From the NCBI GenBank assembly GCA_023474015.1, contig JAMCYN010000165.1:29461-93460 (forward strand): DNA of 64,000 nucleotides, written 5' to 3'. Both the position numbers and the translations under genes were made by a program. The notes below the pieces were generated by a model. That model was given only the letters and a program-made list of their open reading frames with translations. It did no database searches and was not told where the DNA came from. Numbering within the stretch: position 1 is the stretch's first letter; every line of letters starts with the position of its first letter. Source of the DNA: Armatimonadota bacterium. Lineage in GTDB: Bacteria; Armatimonadota; UBA5829. Below, in pieces: positions 23,968 through 31,839 of this stretch.

Positions 23968-24939
23968 TTAGTCGAGATTCATCGCCTGTCGCACCTCGGC
24001 CATCGTCTCCCGCGCGACTTTGCGCGCCTTCTCTGCTCCGGAGGCGAGGATTTCGTCGAGGTGTTTCGGATGCTGCTCAAGTTCGTTGCGGCGGTCGCGG
24101 ATAGGCGCGAGCTTCTCGTTCAGATAGTTGGCGAGGCGCATTTTGCACTCCACGCAGCCGATTATGCCCGCTTCACAGTCCTTGTGCATGTCCGCCTGGC
24201 CGTAGACGTCAAGCAATCCATAGACAGCGCAGCCTTCGGGGTGGCCGGGGTCGTTCTTGTGGATTTTCAAGGGGTCGGTATACATCGTGCGGACCTTCGC
24301 CACGGTCTCCTCGGGCGTGTCGGCGATGTAGATGGCATTGTTGTAGCTCTTGGACATCTTCCGGCCGTCGAGGCCCGGCATGGCGGCGTACTCGGTCAGC
24401 TTCGCCTCGCAGTCAGGGAAGATTTCTCCGTAGATGTAGTTGAACCGTCTCCCGATCTCTCGCGAGAGCTCCAAGTGCGGGAGCTGGTCCTGGCCCACGG
24501 GGACCACGTTCGCCTTATATATGAGAATGTCGGCGGCCTGCAGAACGGGATACCCCATCAGCCCGTAGCTGACGGTCTCCAGGTGAAGCTGCTCCTGCTT
24601 CTCCTTATACGTGGGCACGCGCTCCAGCCAGGAGACCGGCGTCACCATCGAAAACAGCAGGTGCAGCTCGGCGTGCTCCTTGATGTGAGACTGCACGAAT
24701 ATCGCGCATTTGTTCGGATCGAGCCCGGCGGCGAGGAAGTCGATCGCGACCTCCCGAGTGTATTTCTTGACGAGGTCCGTCTTGTCGTACATAGTGGTCA
24801 GGGCGTGCCAATCGGCCACGAAGTAGAACGCCTCATACTCGTCTTGGAGCTTCACCCAGTTCGCCAGCGCGCCCTCGAGATTGCCCAGATGCAGCATGCC
24901 GGTCGGCTGCATGCCCGAAAGAAGTCTGCCTTTGCTCAT
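23968..24939 (-). CDS. trpS: Tryptophanyl-tRNA synthetase
   Basis: 323 residues, normal size. It has the class I signature MQPTGMLHLGNLEGAL (HIGH variant HLGN) near residue 10 and the KMSKS loop in GLDGRKMSKSYNN near residue 195. The active-site segment PVLQAADILIYKANVVPVGQDQLPHLELSREIGRRFN is complete. It charges tRNA-Trp with tryptophan. The gene starts 12 bases after the M50 protease stop, so lysA-M50-trpS may form one transcription unit. GAAATGAGC follows the usual pattern of a weak ribosome site (AGGTGAAATG). Confidence 0.97.
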   Translation of the reverse strand: MSKGRLLSGMQPTGMLHLGNLEGALANWVKLQDEYEAFYFVADWHALTTMYDKTDLVKKYTREVAIDFLAAGLDPNKCAIFVQSHIKEHAELHLLFSMVTPVSWLERVPTYKEKQEQLHLETVSYGLMGYPVLQAADILIYKANVVPVGQDQLPHLELSREIGRRFNYIYGEIFPDCEAKLTEYAAMPGLDGRKMSKSYNNAIYIADTPEETVAKVRTMYTDPLKIHKNDPGHPEGCAVYGLLDVYGQADMHKDCEAGIIGCVECKMRLANYLNEKLAPIRDRRNELEQHPKHLDEILASGAEKARKVARETMAEVRQAMNLD

Positions 24940-24951
24940 TTCACCTCGATT

Positions 24952-25623
24952 TCAGAACCGCAACCCGCCGGTAACCAGGTTCCAAAGGAAATCCCTCGGC
25001 GGACCAAGCACTGCCGGCAATACCTCGCCGCCGGCGACTATCAGGCCCACGAACATCAACATCCCGAATTGCCCCATAAAGCGGTCATACTTTCGCGCCA
25101 TTTCATAGGGCAGCAGCGCCGACAGGATATGCGACCCATCCAATGGAGCGATAGGGATCAGATTGAACACCGCCAGCCCGATGCTGATGAGGGTGAGCAT
25201 CATCACGAACTCCGTCACGTTCATCATCACCGGCGTGGGAGTCACGCCCCCGGTGCGCAGTCCGTGGAAAAGGAATCTCAGCACCGTCCCCGTGACAACC
25301 GCGGTCAGCACGTTCGACAGCGGCCCCCACAGCGACACCCTCAAATTGTCCCATCGGGGATGACGGAAGTTGTGTGGGTTTATCCCAACAGGCTTGCCCC
25401 AACCGATGCCGAACCCCGCGAGGGACGATACCACCATCATCACCGTCCCCATCGGGTCCAGGTGGTCCAGTGGATTCAGCGATATCCGGCCCGCCTGCCG
25501 CGGGGTATCGTCCCCAGCCCGCCAGGCCGAGTAGGCGTGCGCAAACTCGTGGATAGTGATGCAAATGATCAGCGCCGCCATCATAATCAGAAACTCGTGC
25601 AAATCGAATCTGGGAAAAGTCAT
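24952..25623 (-). CDS. Site-2-type membrane zinc protease (peptidase M50)
   Basis: 223 residues, mostly hydrophobic. The zinc motif HEFAHAY is near residue 25 in the first long helix, SLNPLDHLDPMGTVMM near 47, and the second motif NLIPIAPLDGSHILSALLP near 162 supplies the Asp ligand. This arrangement matches the minimal SpoIVFB/Rip-like M50 group without a PDZ domain. It probably cleaves membrane-embedded substrates such as anti-sigma factors. It sits between lysA and trpS on the same strand, a frequent arrangement for this M50 subgroup. The ribosome site is weak, so a slightly later start is possible. Confidence 0.9.
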   Translation of the reverse strand: MTFPRFDLHEFLIMMAALIICITIHEFAHAYSAWRAGDDTPRQAGRISLNPLDHLDPMGTVMMVVSSLAGFGIGWGKPVGINPHNFRHPRWDNLRVSLWGPLSNVLTAVVTGTVLRFLFHGLRTGGVTPTPVMMNVTEFVMMLTLISIGLAVFNLIPIAPLDGSHILSALLPYEMARKYDRFMGQFGMLMFVGLIVAGGEVLPAVLGPPRDFLWNLVTGGLRF

Positions 25624-25691
25624 GTGTTCGGTTTGTTACTTAAGGAAACGCCCGTCCGGGGTCCAAACCCCGACGCACACGGTCCGTTCCC

Positions 25692-25729
25692 TTCTAACCT
25701 CTAACCTCCAACCTCTAACTTCTAAATCC
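25692..25729. repeat. Heptanucleotide tandem repeat (TAACCTC unit)
   Basis: Reads TAACCTC-TAACCTC-CAACCTC-TAACTTC-TAA, about five degenerate 7-base units, in the spacer between the M50 protease and lysA. Units differ by single bases. It belongs to a class of 7-8 base repeats seen elsewhere in the window. Confidence 0.85.
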
Positions 25730-27047
25730 TCAGTCTCTCCGGCAGCACATCGCACTTTATCAGATCCTCGAGCGTTTCACGCCGTGCGACTATATCCGCC
25801 GCGCCGTCCATAACAAATACGACCGCCGGCCGCGTGAAGCGGTTGTAGTTCGAGGCCATTGAATGGTTGTATGCGCCAGTGGTCTGCACGGCCAGCAGAT
25901 CGCCGACCCTGGCCTCGGGTAGTACTACGCTCGGAATGAGCATATCGGTTTCACAGTGCTTCCCGGAGACAGTATAGGTCTTCGTGGGCGCGTCGCCTGC
26001 GCGGTTCGCAAGTATCGCCGAATAGAGGGCGTCATAGAGCGCCGGGCGCGGATTGTCGGACAGCCCGCCGTCAACCGGCAGGTAGGTCCTCGTGCCCGGC
26101 TCCTCCGGGATGCTGACTTCCTTCGGCGCGCCGATGGTGTAAATGGTCGTCCCGGCCTCGCCGGTGATCGATCTCCCCGGCTCCAATATCAGCATCGGCT
26201 TGTCGATACCCGCTGCCGCGACGGCGCATATCACGGCTTCGCTCACGACCTTGGCGAACTCCTCGATGCTTGGTGGGTTGTGCGACTCGAGATATCTCAC
26301 CCCAGGCCCGCCGCCCAAGTCCAATATCTCCATCCCGGCGCCGGTTTCTTCGCGCACCTGCCCAATAAATCGCGCCATCACCGGGGCCGCCTCAGCGAAC
26401 GGCGTGAAATCGAGCAACTGGCTCCCGAGGTGGCAGTGTATGCCGCTCAATTTTAGCGACTTCGATCCCAGTGCCTTCTTCACGGCTTTCATGGCGAGTC
26501 CGTTCTTGATGTTGAACCCGAACTTGCTGTCTTCCTGGCCCGTGCTGATCAGGCGGTGGGTGTGTGGGTCGACGCCCGGGTTACACCTGAGCAGTATCTC
26601 CTGGGTCTTGCCTGCGTCCTCAGCTATGGCGCTCAATACATCGAGTTCCAGGAAGCTGTCCGCCACGATATACTTTACGCCGCACTCGAGGGCCATCTCC
26701 AGCTCGTCGGCGCTCTTGTAGTTGCCGTGGAAGAGCACATGGCCCATAGGGAAGCCGGCGCACCTGGCCGTATAAAGTTCTCCGGCACTCGCGACGTCGA
26801 GCCACATCCCTTCCTGCGCAGCCAGCGCGCACATCGCTGTGAGCGTAAACGCCTTGCTCGCATAAGCAATTGCGGACTTGCCGTATTCGCTCTCGAACGC
26901 GGACTTGTAGGCGCGGCAGTTTTCTCTGATCAACTGCTCGTCCATAACATACAGCGGCGTGCCGAACTCGGCGACGAGGTCCACCGCATCGCACCCGCCT
27001 ATCTCAAGGTGATTACTAGCGTTGATCTTCTGTGTTCCAAGCAGCAT
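25722..27047 (-). CDS. lysA: Diaminopimelate decarboxylase
   Basis: 441 residues. The PLP lysine is in IAYASKAFTLTAMCALA near residue 64. The glycine-rich phosphate loop DLGGGPGVRYLE is near 245 and the EPGRSITGEAGTTIYTIG block near 290; the active-site Cys in KHCETDML near 365 is followed by AGAYN-like TTGAYNHSMASNYN. It decarboxylates meso-diaminopimelate to lysine, the last step of lysine synthesis. It starts at ATG 27047. A strong terminator lies upstream of it (after carD), so it is the first gene of a unit with M50 and trpS. Confidence 0.96.
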   Translation of the reverse strand: MLLGTQKINASNHLEIGGCDAVDLVAEFGTPLYVMDEQLIRENCRAYKSAFESEYGKSAIAYASKAFTLTAMCALAAQEGMWLDVASAGELYTARCAGFPMGHVLFHGNYKSADELEMALECGVKYIVADSFLELDVLSAIAEDAGKTQEILLRCNPGVDPHTHRLISTGQEDSKFGFNIKNGLAMKAVKKALGSKSLKLSGIHCHLGSQLLDFTPFAEAAPVMARFIGQVREETGAGMEILDLGGGPGVRYLESHNPPSIEEFAKVVSEAVICAVAAAGIDKPMLILEPGRSITGEAGTTIYTIGAPKEVSIPEEPGTRTYLPVDGGLSDNPRPALYDALYSAILANRAGDAPTKTYTVSGKHCETDMLIPSVVLPEARVGDLLAVQTTGAYNHSMASNYNRFTRPAVVFVMDGAADIVARRETLEDLIKCDVLPERLRI

Positions 27048-27074
27048 GGCTTTTCCACCCGGTAATTGTTCTGT

Positions 27075-27123
27075 ACAAACAAAACGAACCCGCTCACCGC
27101 CACATTAGTGGTAAGCCGGTTCG
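27075..27123 (-). terminator. Terminator after carD
   Basis: On the minus strand CGAACC and GCTTACC pair with GGTGAGC and GGTTCG (27085-27098 against 27110-27123, one mismatch and one internal C/C), followed by TTTTGTTTG. It separates carD from lysA. Confidence 0.75.
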
Positions 27124-27199
27124 AAAATAATCTAACACAAGCCCCGTCCGATGTCAAATGGCGCCCGGAGCCCCGCACACCGGACCGCCGGACTTCCCC

Positions 27200-27694
27200 C
27201 TAAGCCGTCTGAAGCACCGGGGTCTTGCCGACGGTCTTGCCGACGGTCCCGGCCTCGATCAGCGCGGTAATGTTCTCGTCCGACAGACCCAACACGACGG
27301 AGATCTCCTCGGCCAGGAGTTTCTTTGCTCGCTTCAACTGGTGCTGCTCGCTCACCTTCGGGTAGCGGGACTTGGGCTCCGCGGCCACACGCCTGATAGC
27401 GCCGGCCAGTTCCAGCGGGTCATTCCAGCACAGATTTCTGAGACCGCCATCCGCGCAGGGCTCATCCGTTTCGCCCGAGAGTATCCTGATAGCTTCATTC
27501 AGCTTGTCCGGAGTAGACACGGGCCTGAGGCCGAGCTCATCGGCGGCATCGACCGGAACGAAAATGGTGGAGCAGATTGATGGTTTGGGGATTACGTAGT
27601 ATGCGCGGCATTCACCGTCCTGCACGCGCTTCTCGATGGCACCGATAGTCCCGACACCGTATCTTGGGTGGATGACTTTGTCGCCGATCTCCAT
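27200..27694 (-). CDS. carD: CarD/CdnL-type RNA-polymerase-binding regulator
   Basis: 164 residues. The N-terminal RNA-polymerase interaction domain reads MEIGDKVIHPRYGVGTIGAIEKR, with the family VHPxxGVG motif, followed by YYVIPKP and IFVPVDAADELGLRPV. The C-terminal half is helical (AKKLLAEEISVVLGLSDENITALIEA). CarD proteins bind the beta subunit and stabilise open promoter complexes, especially at rRNA promoters. AAAGGGGAC precedes the ATG. A consensus-like promoter lies about 95-120 bases upstream, with a hairpin at the very start of the transcript. Confidence 0.93.
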   Translation of the reverse strand: MEIGDKVIHPRYGVGTIGAIEKRVQDGECRAYYVIPKPSICSTIFVPVDAADELGLRPVSTPDKLNEAIRILSGETDEPCADGGLRNLCWNDPLELAGAIRRVAAEPKSRYPKVSEQHQLKRAKKLLAEEISVVLGLSDENITALIEAGTVGKTVGKTPVLQTA

Positions 27695-27757
27695 GTGGAA
27701 AACAGTCCCCTTTCAAAGTCCCTAAACTCACAGCCCAGTTACCAAAGTGCTAGCTGA

Positions 27758-27781
27758 GAGGTTGACTCGATCCGCAACCTC
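27758..27781 (-). promoter_or_regulatory. 5-prime-end hairpin of the carD transcript
   Basis: GAGGTTG and CAACCTC (27758-27764 and 27775-27781) form a 7-bp stem lying immediately at the expected transcript start. It could protect the mRNA 5-prime end; no riboswitch class is recognised. Confidence 0.4.
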
Positions 27782-27788
27782 CTGATAT

Positions 27789-27817
27789 AGTTTAGTCCTA
27801 ACCGTCAGGTCTGTCAA
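27789..27817 (-). promoter_or_regulatory. Sigma70-type promoter for carD
   Basis: On the minus strand TTGACA (27817-27812), a 17-base spacer and TAAACT (27794-27789). It predicts a 5-prime leader of about 88 bases. Confidence 0.75.
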
Positions 27818-27854
27818 GCTCGGCAGGCATACAAATCCCCCTAACCGAGCGTGC

Positions 27855-27891
27855 AAAAAGAAAAAGTGGCCCCAACTTCCGAGGCCACTTT
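27855..27891 (-). terminator. Terminator after the ferredoxin gene
   Basis: On the minus strand AAAGTGGCC (27891-27883) pairs with GGCCACTTT (27871-27863), followed by TTCTTTTT. It is 43 bases past the ferredoxin stop. Confidence 0.85.
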
Positions 27892-27933
27892 CAATCATTT
27901 ATGCTCCAGCCGCGCATACCGCGGCGCGGTGCA

Positions 27934-28107
27934 TCAGTCTACCGAAAGGGCCTCGCTCGGGCATGCGTCCACACACTGCCCGCAATCGATGCAGGTATCC
28001 GCATCCACGATAGCGAGGTTCTCGTCGATCTTGATAGCCTCCACCGGACAGGCCTCAACGCACGGCCCGCAGCCGGCGCACTTATCCTTGTCAACTTTAG
28101 CTGCCAT
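27934..28107 (-). CDS. Small 2[4Fe-4S] ferredoxin
   Basis: 57 residues. Two complete cluster motifs CxxCxxCxxxCP are present, CAGCGPCVEACP at residues 10-21 and CIDCGQCVDACP at 39-50, in the standard clostridial-type ferredoxin layout. It carries low-potential electrons in the cytoplasm. ATG at 28107 is preceded only by a weak GAAAG. The gene is a single unit with its own terminator. Its redox partners cannot be inferred from neighbours, which are carD and an acidic protein of unknown function. Confidence 0.96.
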   Translation of the reverse strand: MAAKVDKDKCAGCGPCVEACPVEAIKIDENLAIVDADTCIDCGQCVDACPSEALSVD

Positions 28108-28268
28108 ATCTTTCTTGCTCTATCCTCCGACTTTATACTTAAGAGTATGCCGCCTGCTCGCCACAATCCGGCTCAGGCGGCGGGAACAACAATTATATTA
28201 CTTCTCCATCCACTGCCTTGGTTCCTTGATCAATTTTGATTTTCATCCTAGACTCAGTAGTTTAAGCC

Positions 28269-28297
28269 TTGACCGATGCCCGCAAAAATGGGATACT
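28269..28297 (+). promoter_or_regulatory. Sigma70-type promoter for the acidic protein-nfo pair
   Basis: TTGACC (28269-28274), a 17-base spacer, GATACT (28292-28297). Only nine bases separate the -10 box from the ATG at 28307, so the transcript would be leaderless or nearly so. Confidence 0.7.
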
Positions 28298-28306
28298 ATC
28301 GGTGCA

Positions 28307-28699
28307 ATGCAAACACCGGATGCCCGCGTTCGGACCTCGGACATCCATGGGAGGCTTTCCTTGGAAAACAGCGGCAGGACACAGTTCAAGCTATCGCGCC
28401 TTGTGCGGACGGCGGCCTCTGAGATATACATCATATGGGAGGGGGAGACGCGTGTCGGTCAAGTCCATCTGCACTACGCGCACGATACCATCCACGCCGC
28501 CCTGCTCCTTGAGACGGATCTGACCGTGAATGAGGAAGAAGACCTCCTTGAGACGATAGACGAAGACATCGTTTCCTCCTACCTGCCCAGCTTTGAGAGA
28601 GAAGACCTTCTGATCACGGTCTTCAGGGCGGAGGAGGTCAGTTCCTTCAGCTACGCCAACGATATGGACGCGCTCGGCCCGGACGACGAAGAGGACTAG
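28307..28699 (+). CDS. Acidic protein of unknown function upstream of nfo
   Basis: 130 residues. The first part is ordinary alpha/beta (LSLENSGRTQFKLSRLVRTAASEIYIIWEGETRVGQVHLHYAHDTIHAALLLE), then strongly acidic stretches (NEEEDLLETIDEDIVSSYLP) and the tail DDEED. No family is recognised. The start at 28307 has no Shine-Dalgarno site but fits a leaderless mRNA from the promoter just upstream. Its stop TAG shares one base with the GTG start of nfo, so the two are translated together. A role linked to DNA repair is possible only by context. Confidence 0.75.
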   Translation: MQTPDARVRTSDIHGRLSLENSGRTQFKLSRLVRTAASEIYIIWEGETRVGQVHLHYAHDTIHAALLLETDLTVNEEEDLLETIDEDIVSSYLPSFEREDLLITVFRAEEVSSFSYANDMDALGPDDEED

Positions 28700-29604
28700 T
28701 GCGCCTCGGGGTACACATCCGCATAGCGGGAGGTCTGATCAAGGCTCTTGACCGCGCGGTCGATCTCGGCTGCGAGACGGTACAGCTCTTCTCGGGCAAC
28801 CCCAACAGTTGGGTAAGAAAGCCTCTGGACCTCGTGGCGGCGGACCTATTCGCCTCCAAGGCCGCCGAGCTCGACATACGCCCAATCATCCTGCACACCC
28901 CTTATCTGGTCAATCTGGCGTCCCCCGACGATGCCACCTGGGAGCACAGCCGCGTCGCCCTGGCGGATGCGGTCAGCCGCGCGCCTTACCTGGGAGCGAC
29001 GCTGATAGTCACCCACATCGGCAGCCACAAGGGCGCGGGGTATGATCTTGGGGTGAGCCGCATCGCTGAGTCGGTGAGGTTCGCGCTGGAGGCTGATCCC
29101 AGGCCGATGATCGCGCTCGAACTCGGGGCCGGGGCAGGAAACACCATCGGCTCCCGATTCGAGCACCTGGCCGACATACTCGAACGCCTCCCCAATGCCG
29201 CCGACCGCGTGAGCATCTGCATCGACACCGCCCATCTCTACGGCTCCGGGTACGATATCTCAACAGCCGAAGGCGTCCACGCAATGTTCGCGGAGCTTGA
29301 CCGCCACGTCGGCCTTGACAAACTCAGAGTAGTCCACCTGAACGACACTCTCAAAGACCTCGGCTCCCACCACGACCGACATCACCATATAGGCAAAGGC
29401 AACATTGGCGAGGAGGGCTTCCGGGCGATAATCAACTACCCCCGCTTGGAAGACCTGCCGGGGATTATCGAGACGCCGGGGGAGACGATTGAGCTTGATC
29501 GGGAGAATTTGAGGGTGCTGCGGGGGTTGCGTAGCTGCAGTATTGCAGGAGAGAGCGCGGAATGCGTACAAGCAGATGCTGTTGGGAGTCCACCCAAAGA
29601 CTAA
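28699..29604 (+). CDS. nfo: Deoxyribonuclease IV (AP endonuclease, Nfo family)
   Basis: 301 residues. It shows the xylose-isomerase-like barrel motifs of endonuclease IV: LGVHIRIAGGLIKALDRA at the start, QLFSGNPNSW, IILHTPYLVNLASPD, MIALELGAGAGNTIGSRFEHLADIL, ICIDTAHLYGSGYDIS and VVHLNDTLKDLGSHHDRHHHIGKGNIGEEGF, with the zinc-binding His, Asp and Glu residues in place. It cuts at abasic sites in DNA for base excision repair. It starts with GTG overlapping the preceding stop. The last ~20 residues are variable. Confidence 0.96.
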   Translation: MRLGVHIRIAGGLIKALDRAVDLGCETVQLFSGNPNSWVRKPLDLVAADLFASKAAELDIRPIILHTPYLVNLASPDDATWEHSRVALADAVSRAPYLGATLIVTHIGSHKGAGYDLGVSRIAESVRFALEADPRPMIALELGAGAGNTIGSRFEHLADILERLPNAADRVSICIDTAHLYGSGYDISTAEGVHAMFAELDRHVGLDKLRVVHLNDTLKDLGSHHDRHHHIGKGNIGEEGFRAIINYPRLEDLPGIIETPGETIELDRENLRVLRGLRSCSIAGESAECVQADAVGSPPKD

Positions 29605-29681
29605 GGATAAAAAGGACACAGGCGATCAACGGCTTAGAGCCCGAGCATAGGAATGAGTATCAATAAGGTGAGAGGTATGCT

Positions 29682-30545
29682 ATGGCAACACTAAGGGATT
29701 ATTTTGATACTGACAATAGCGATGCGCTGAGGCTGAACAACCAGGTGGCTCTGGCCAACGACCAACATAGCACTCTTGATATCCCAGTGAGAATGCATGT
29801 TGATTTTCCATCGCACGCAAAGCACCTGTCATTCTTCATCGCGTGCGAGGCATCTGTAGAGTGGGCGTGCGTTGGCATATTGGAGAATCTAGCTCATGTA
29901 ATATCTATATTTGATGCCATCAACATCGAACAGGGCTATCTGACAGACATCAAGAAGTCTCTTCAACAGATCCCCTTTACGAATAATGTTACTTTCTATG
30001 TGGATCAGTTCATGAATCTTGATTTGAAGGAAAGATTACATCAATTGGGTGGAAGCGCCGGCATTTTTGTGCAACTCCGAGATCGGAATTACGTAGCAGC
30101 TAGGCTGGAGATCGAGCGCCCCGTTGCGTTTATCAGTTACGACTCCAGAGATAAGGATGAGATTGCTCGTCCCATCGCTTTTGAGCTTGTGCGGCGTATG
30201 CAAATGGTCTGGTTTGATGAGTTCTCTCTCAAGGTTGGTGATAGCCTGCGCGGAAGCATCGAGAAGGGGCTCAAAGAGTGTGGTAGGTGTATCCTGATCC
30301 TCTCTAAGAACTTCCTCTCGAATGAAGGCTGGACGAAGACAGAATTCAACTCAATCTTCACACGCGAGATCATTGAGAAGCAGTATTTGGTACTACCCGT
30401 TTGGGTTGATGTGACACAGAAAGACGTGTACGAATACAGCCCTTCCCTTGCAGACAGATTCGCGACCAACTGGAGCAAAGGGGTGGAAAACGTGGCTGCT
30501 GAGCTAACAGGGGCACTTCTAGCCGAGAGGCAACACCGGGATTAG
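29682..30545 (+). CDS. TIR-domain protein, candidate defence effector
   Basis: 287 residues. The first ~140 form an unrecognised domain (LSFFIACEASVEWACVGILENLAHVISIFDAI). Residues ~147-270 are a TIR domain: RPVAFISYDSRDKDEIARPIAFELVRRMQMVWFDEFSLKVGDSLRGSIEKGLKECGRCILILSKNFLSNEGWTKTEFNSIF. The WFDEFSLKVGDSL segment carries the acidic residue expected at the NAD-cleaving site of many bacterial TIR proteins. GTGAGAGGT precedes the ATG. Base composition is clearly more AT-rich than the flanking nfo and pirin genes, pointing to transfer. No obvious partner gene flanks it. Role in immunity is inference. Confidence 0.82.
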   Translation: MATLRDYFDTDNSDALRLNNQVALANDQHSTLDIPVRMHVDFPSHAKHLSFFIACEASVEWACVGILENLAHVISIFDAINIEQGYLTDIKKSLQQIPFTNNVTFYVDQFMNLDLKERLHQLGGSAGIFVQLRDRNYVAARLEIERPVAFISYDSRDKDEIARPIAFELVRRMQMVWFDEFSLKVGDSLRGSIEKGLKECGRCILILSKNFLSNEGWTKTEFNSIFTREIIEKQYLVLPVWVDVTQKDVYEYSPSLADRFATNWSKGVENVAAELTGALLAERQHRD

Positions 30546-30665
30546 CATAATCCTCGAATGCAAAGACTAATCTGTGTAGGGCAATTTGACGTGCCAGACT
30601 CCGAAGCGCCGCCCGGTAACTCCTATGTTGTAAGTCAGGGAGGACGGGTTGGCAAGATTCCTAAA

Positions 30666-30787
30666 ACGCAAGTTGGCGCAAGTCTGGACGTGATTCTAAA
30701 TCAGTGTTTAGGCTAATTGAACTCAAACGAAGCCGATTCCGGCACGTTTATTGACGCAAGTTTTGACGCAAGTTTGGACGCAAGTCT
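30666..30787. repeat. GACGCAAGT short repeats, including three 12-bp tandem units
   Basis: TTGACGCAAGTT (30751-30762) is repeated at 30763-30774 and, with one changed T and last base, at 30775-30786. Related CGCAAGT words occur at 30666-30691. The stretch lies between the stops of the TIR gene and the pirin gene and ends against the pirin stop codon. No coding function is seen. Confidence 0.85.
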
Positions 30788-30792
30788 AGCCT

Positions 30793-31701
30793 CTACCCGT
30801 GCTTGATAAACGTCCCCTTCTGCAACTCCTCATAGGCGATCCGCAGCTCTTCGCGGGTGTTCATCACAATCGGGCCGTACCAGGCGATGGGCTCGCCGAT
30901 GGGTTTGCCGGAGACCAGCAGGAACCTGACCGGGTCCGCCCCCGTTGAGACTTTCATCTGGTCGCCGTCGCCGAAGAGCACCAGGCTGCCGTTGCCTATG
31001 TATTTCTCCAGTTCGGTGTCGAAGTAGTTGGCGCCCTCGATCTCGTAGCTGAAGGGGTCGTTCTCCTGGCAGAACTGGCCCTTGCCCGCGATTACGTATG
31101 CGAACACAGTGTGCCCCTGTGGAATGAGCCGCGCGAACTCCGAGTCCGACGGCACGTTCACATCCAGATACTCCGGGTCGGTGACGATGTCCCGCACCGG
31201 CCCCTGCACGCCGTCGACAGCCCCACAAACCACGCGAATCACGGTCCCATTCTCCAGCGTAACCACGGGTATATCCGCGCTGTGCACATCGCGATATCGG
31301 GGGTCCATCATCTTGTGCGACGCGGGCAAGTTCGCCCAGAGCTGGAAGCCGTACATCCTGCCTCCGGCGTCGCCTTTGGGCATCTCCTGGTGGATAATCC
31401 CGCTCCCGGCGGTCATCCATTGCACATCCCCCGAGCCGATTATGCCCTTGTGGCCCAGGCTGTCGCCGTGCTCGACATCGCCCTCCAGCACGTAGGTGAT
31501 CGTCTCGATACCTCGGTGAGGATGCCAGGGGAAGCCGTTCAGGTAATCGGCCGGGGTGTCCGAACGGAAATCATCCAACAGCAGGAACGGGTCGAACATG
31601 CTCGCCTCGGCGTTGCCGAACGCCCGCTTCAGGTGGACCCCCGCGCCCTCGATTGTCGGCTTGCTCCTCAGAACTTTCCGTATCTGTCTGTGCTCGCTCA
31701 C
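30793..31701 (-). CDS. Pirin-family protein
   Basis: 302 residues, a double cupin. The N-terminal cupin has the metal-binding signature FPWHPHRGIETITYVLEGDVEHGDSLGHKG and WMTAGSGIIHQEMP. The second cupin ends with FARLIPQGHTVFAYVIAGKG and the C-terminal PIAWYGPIVMNTREELRIAYEELQKGTF, the typical pirin ending. Some bacterial pirins oxidise flavonoids (quercetin dioxygenase activity); others act as regulators. The metal-site histidines are intact. GTGAGCG-type sites near the start are weak. It stands alone and transcribes away from the next gene. Confidence 0.93.
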   Translation of the reverse strand: MSEHRQIRKVLRSKPTIEGAGVHLKRAFGNAEASMFDPFLLLDDFRSDTPADYLNGFPWHPHRGIETITYVLEGDVEHGDSLGHKGIIGSGDVQWMTAGSGIIHQEMPKGDAGGRMYGFQLWANLPASHKMMDPRYRDVHSADIPVVTLENGTVIRVVCGAVDGVQGPVRDIVTDPEYLDVNVPSDSEFARLIPQGHTVFAYVIAGKGQFCQENDPFSYEIEGANYFDTELEKYIGNGSLVLFGDGDQMKVSTGADPVRFLLVSGKPIGEPIAWYGPIVMNTREELRIAYEELQKGTFIKHG

Positions 31702-31839
31702 TTACAGCCCTCTCTTTACTCTCGCCCCACCTATTCATACCCTGTTTCATATATCTCAACCGTTGGAGAAACCATCAAATTCCGCCGCGAAACCTAGCGG
31801 CACGAGGAAAGTTTCTCAGGTTTCGCTAAGTAAATAACT

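Noticed and set aside
24061..25704. 547-codon open frame on the plus strand
   Set aside because: Antisense to trpS and the M50 protease gene, both of which are clear; composition (many His, Arg, Gln) is that of a shadow frame.
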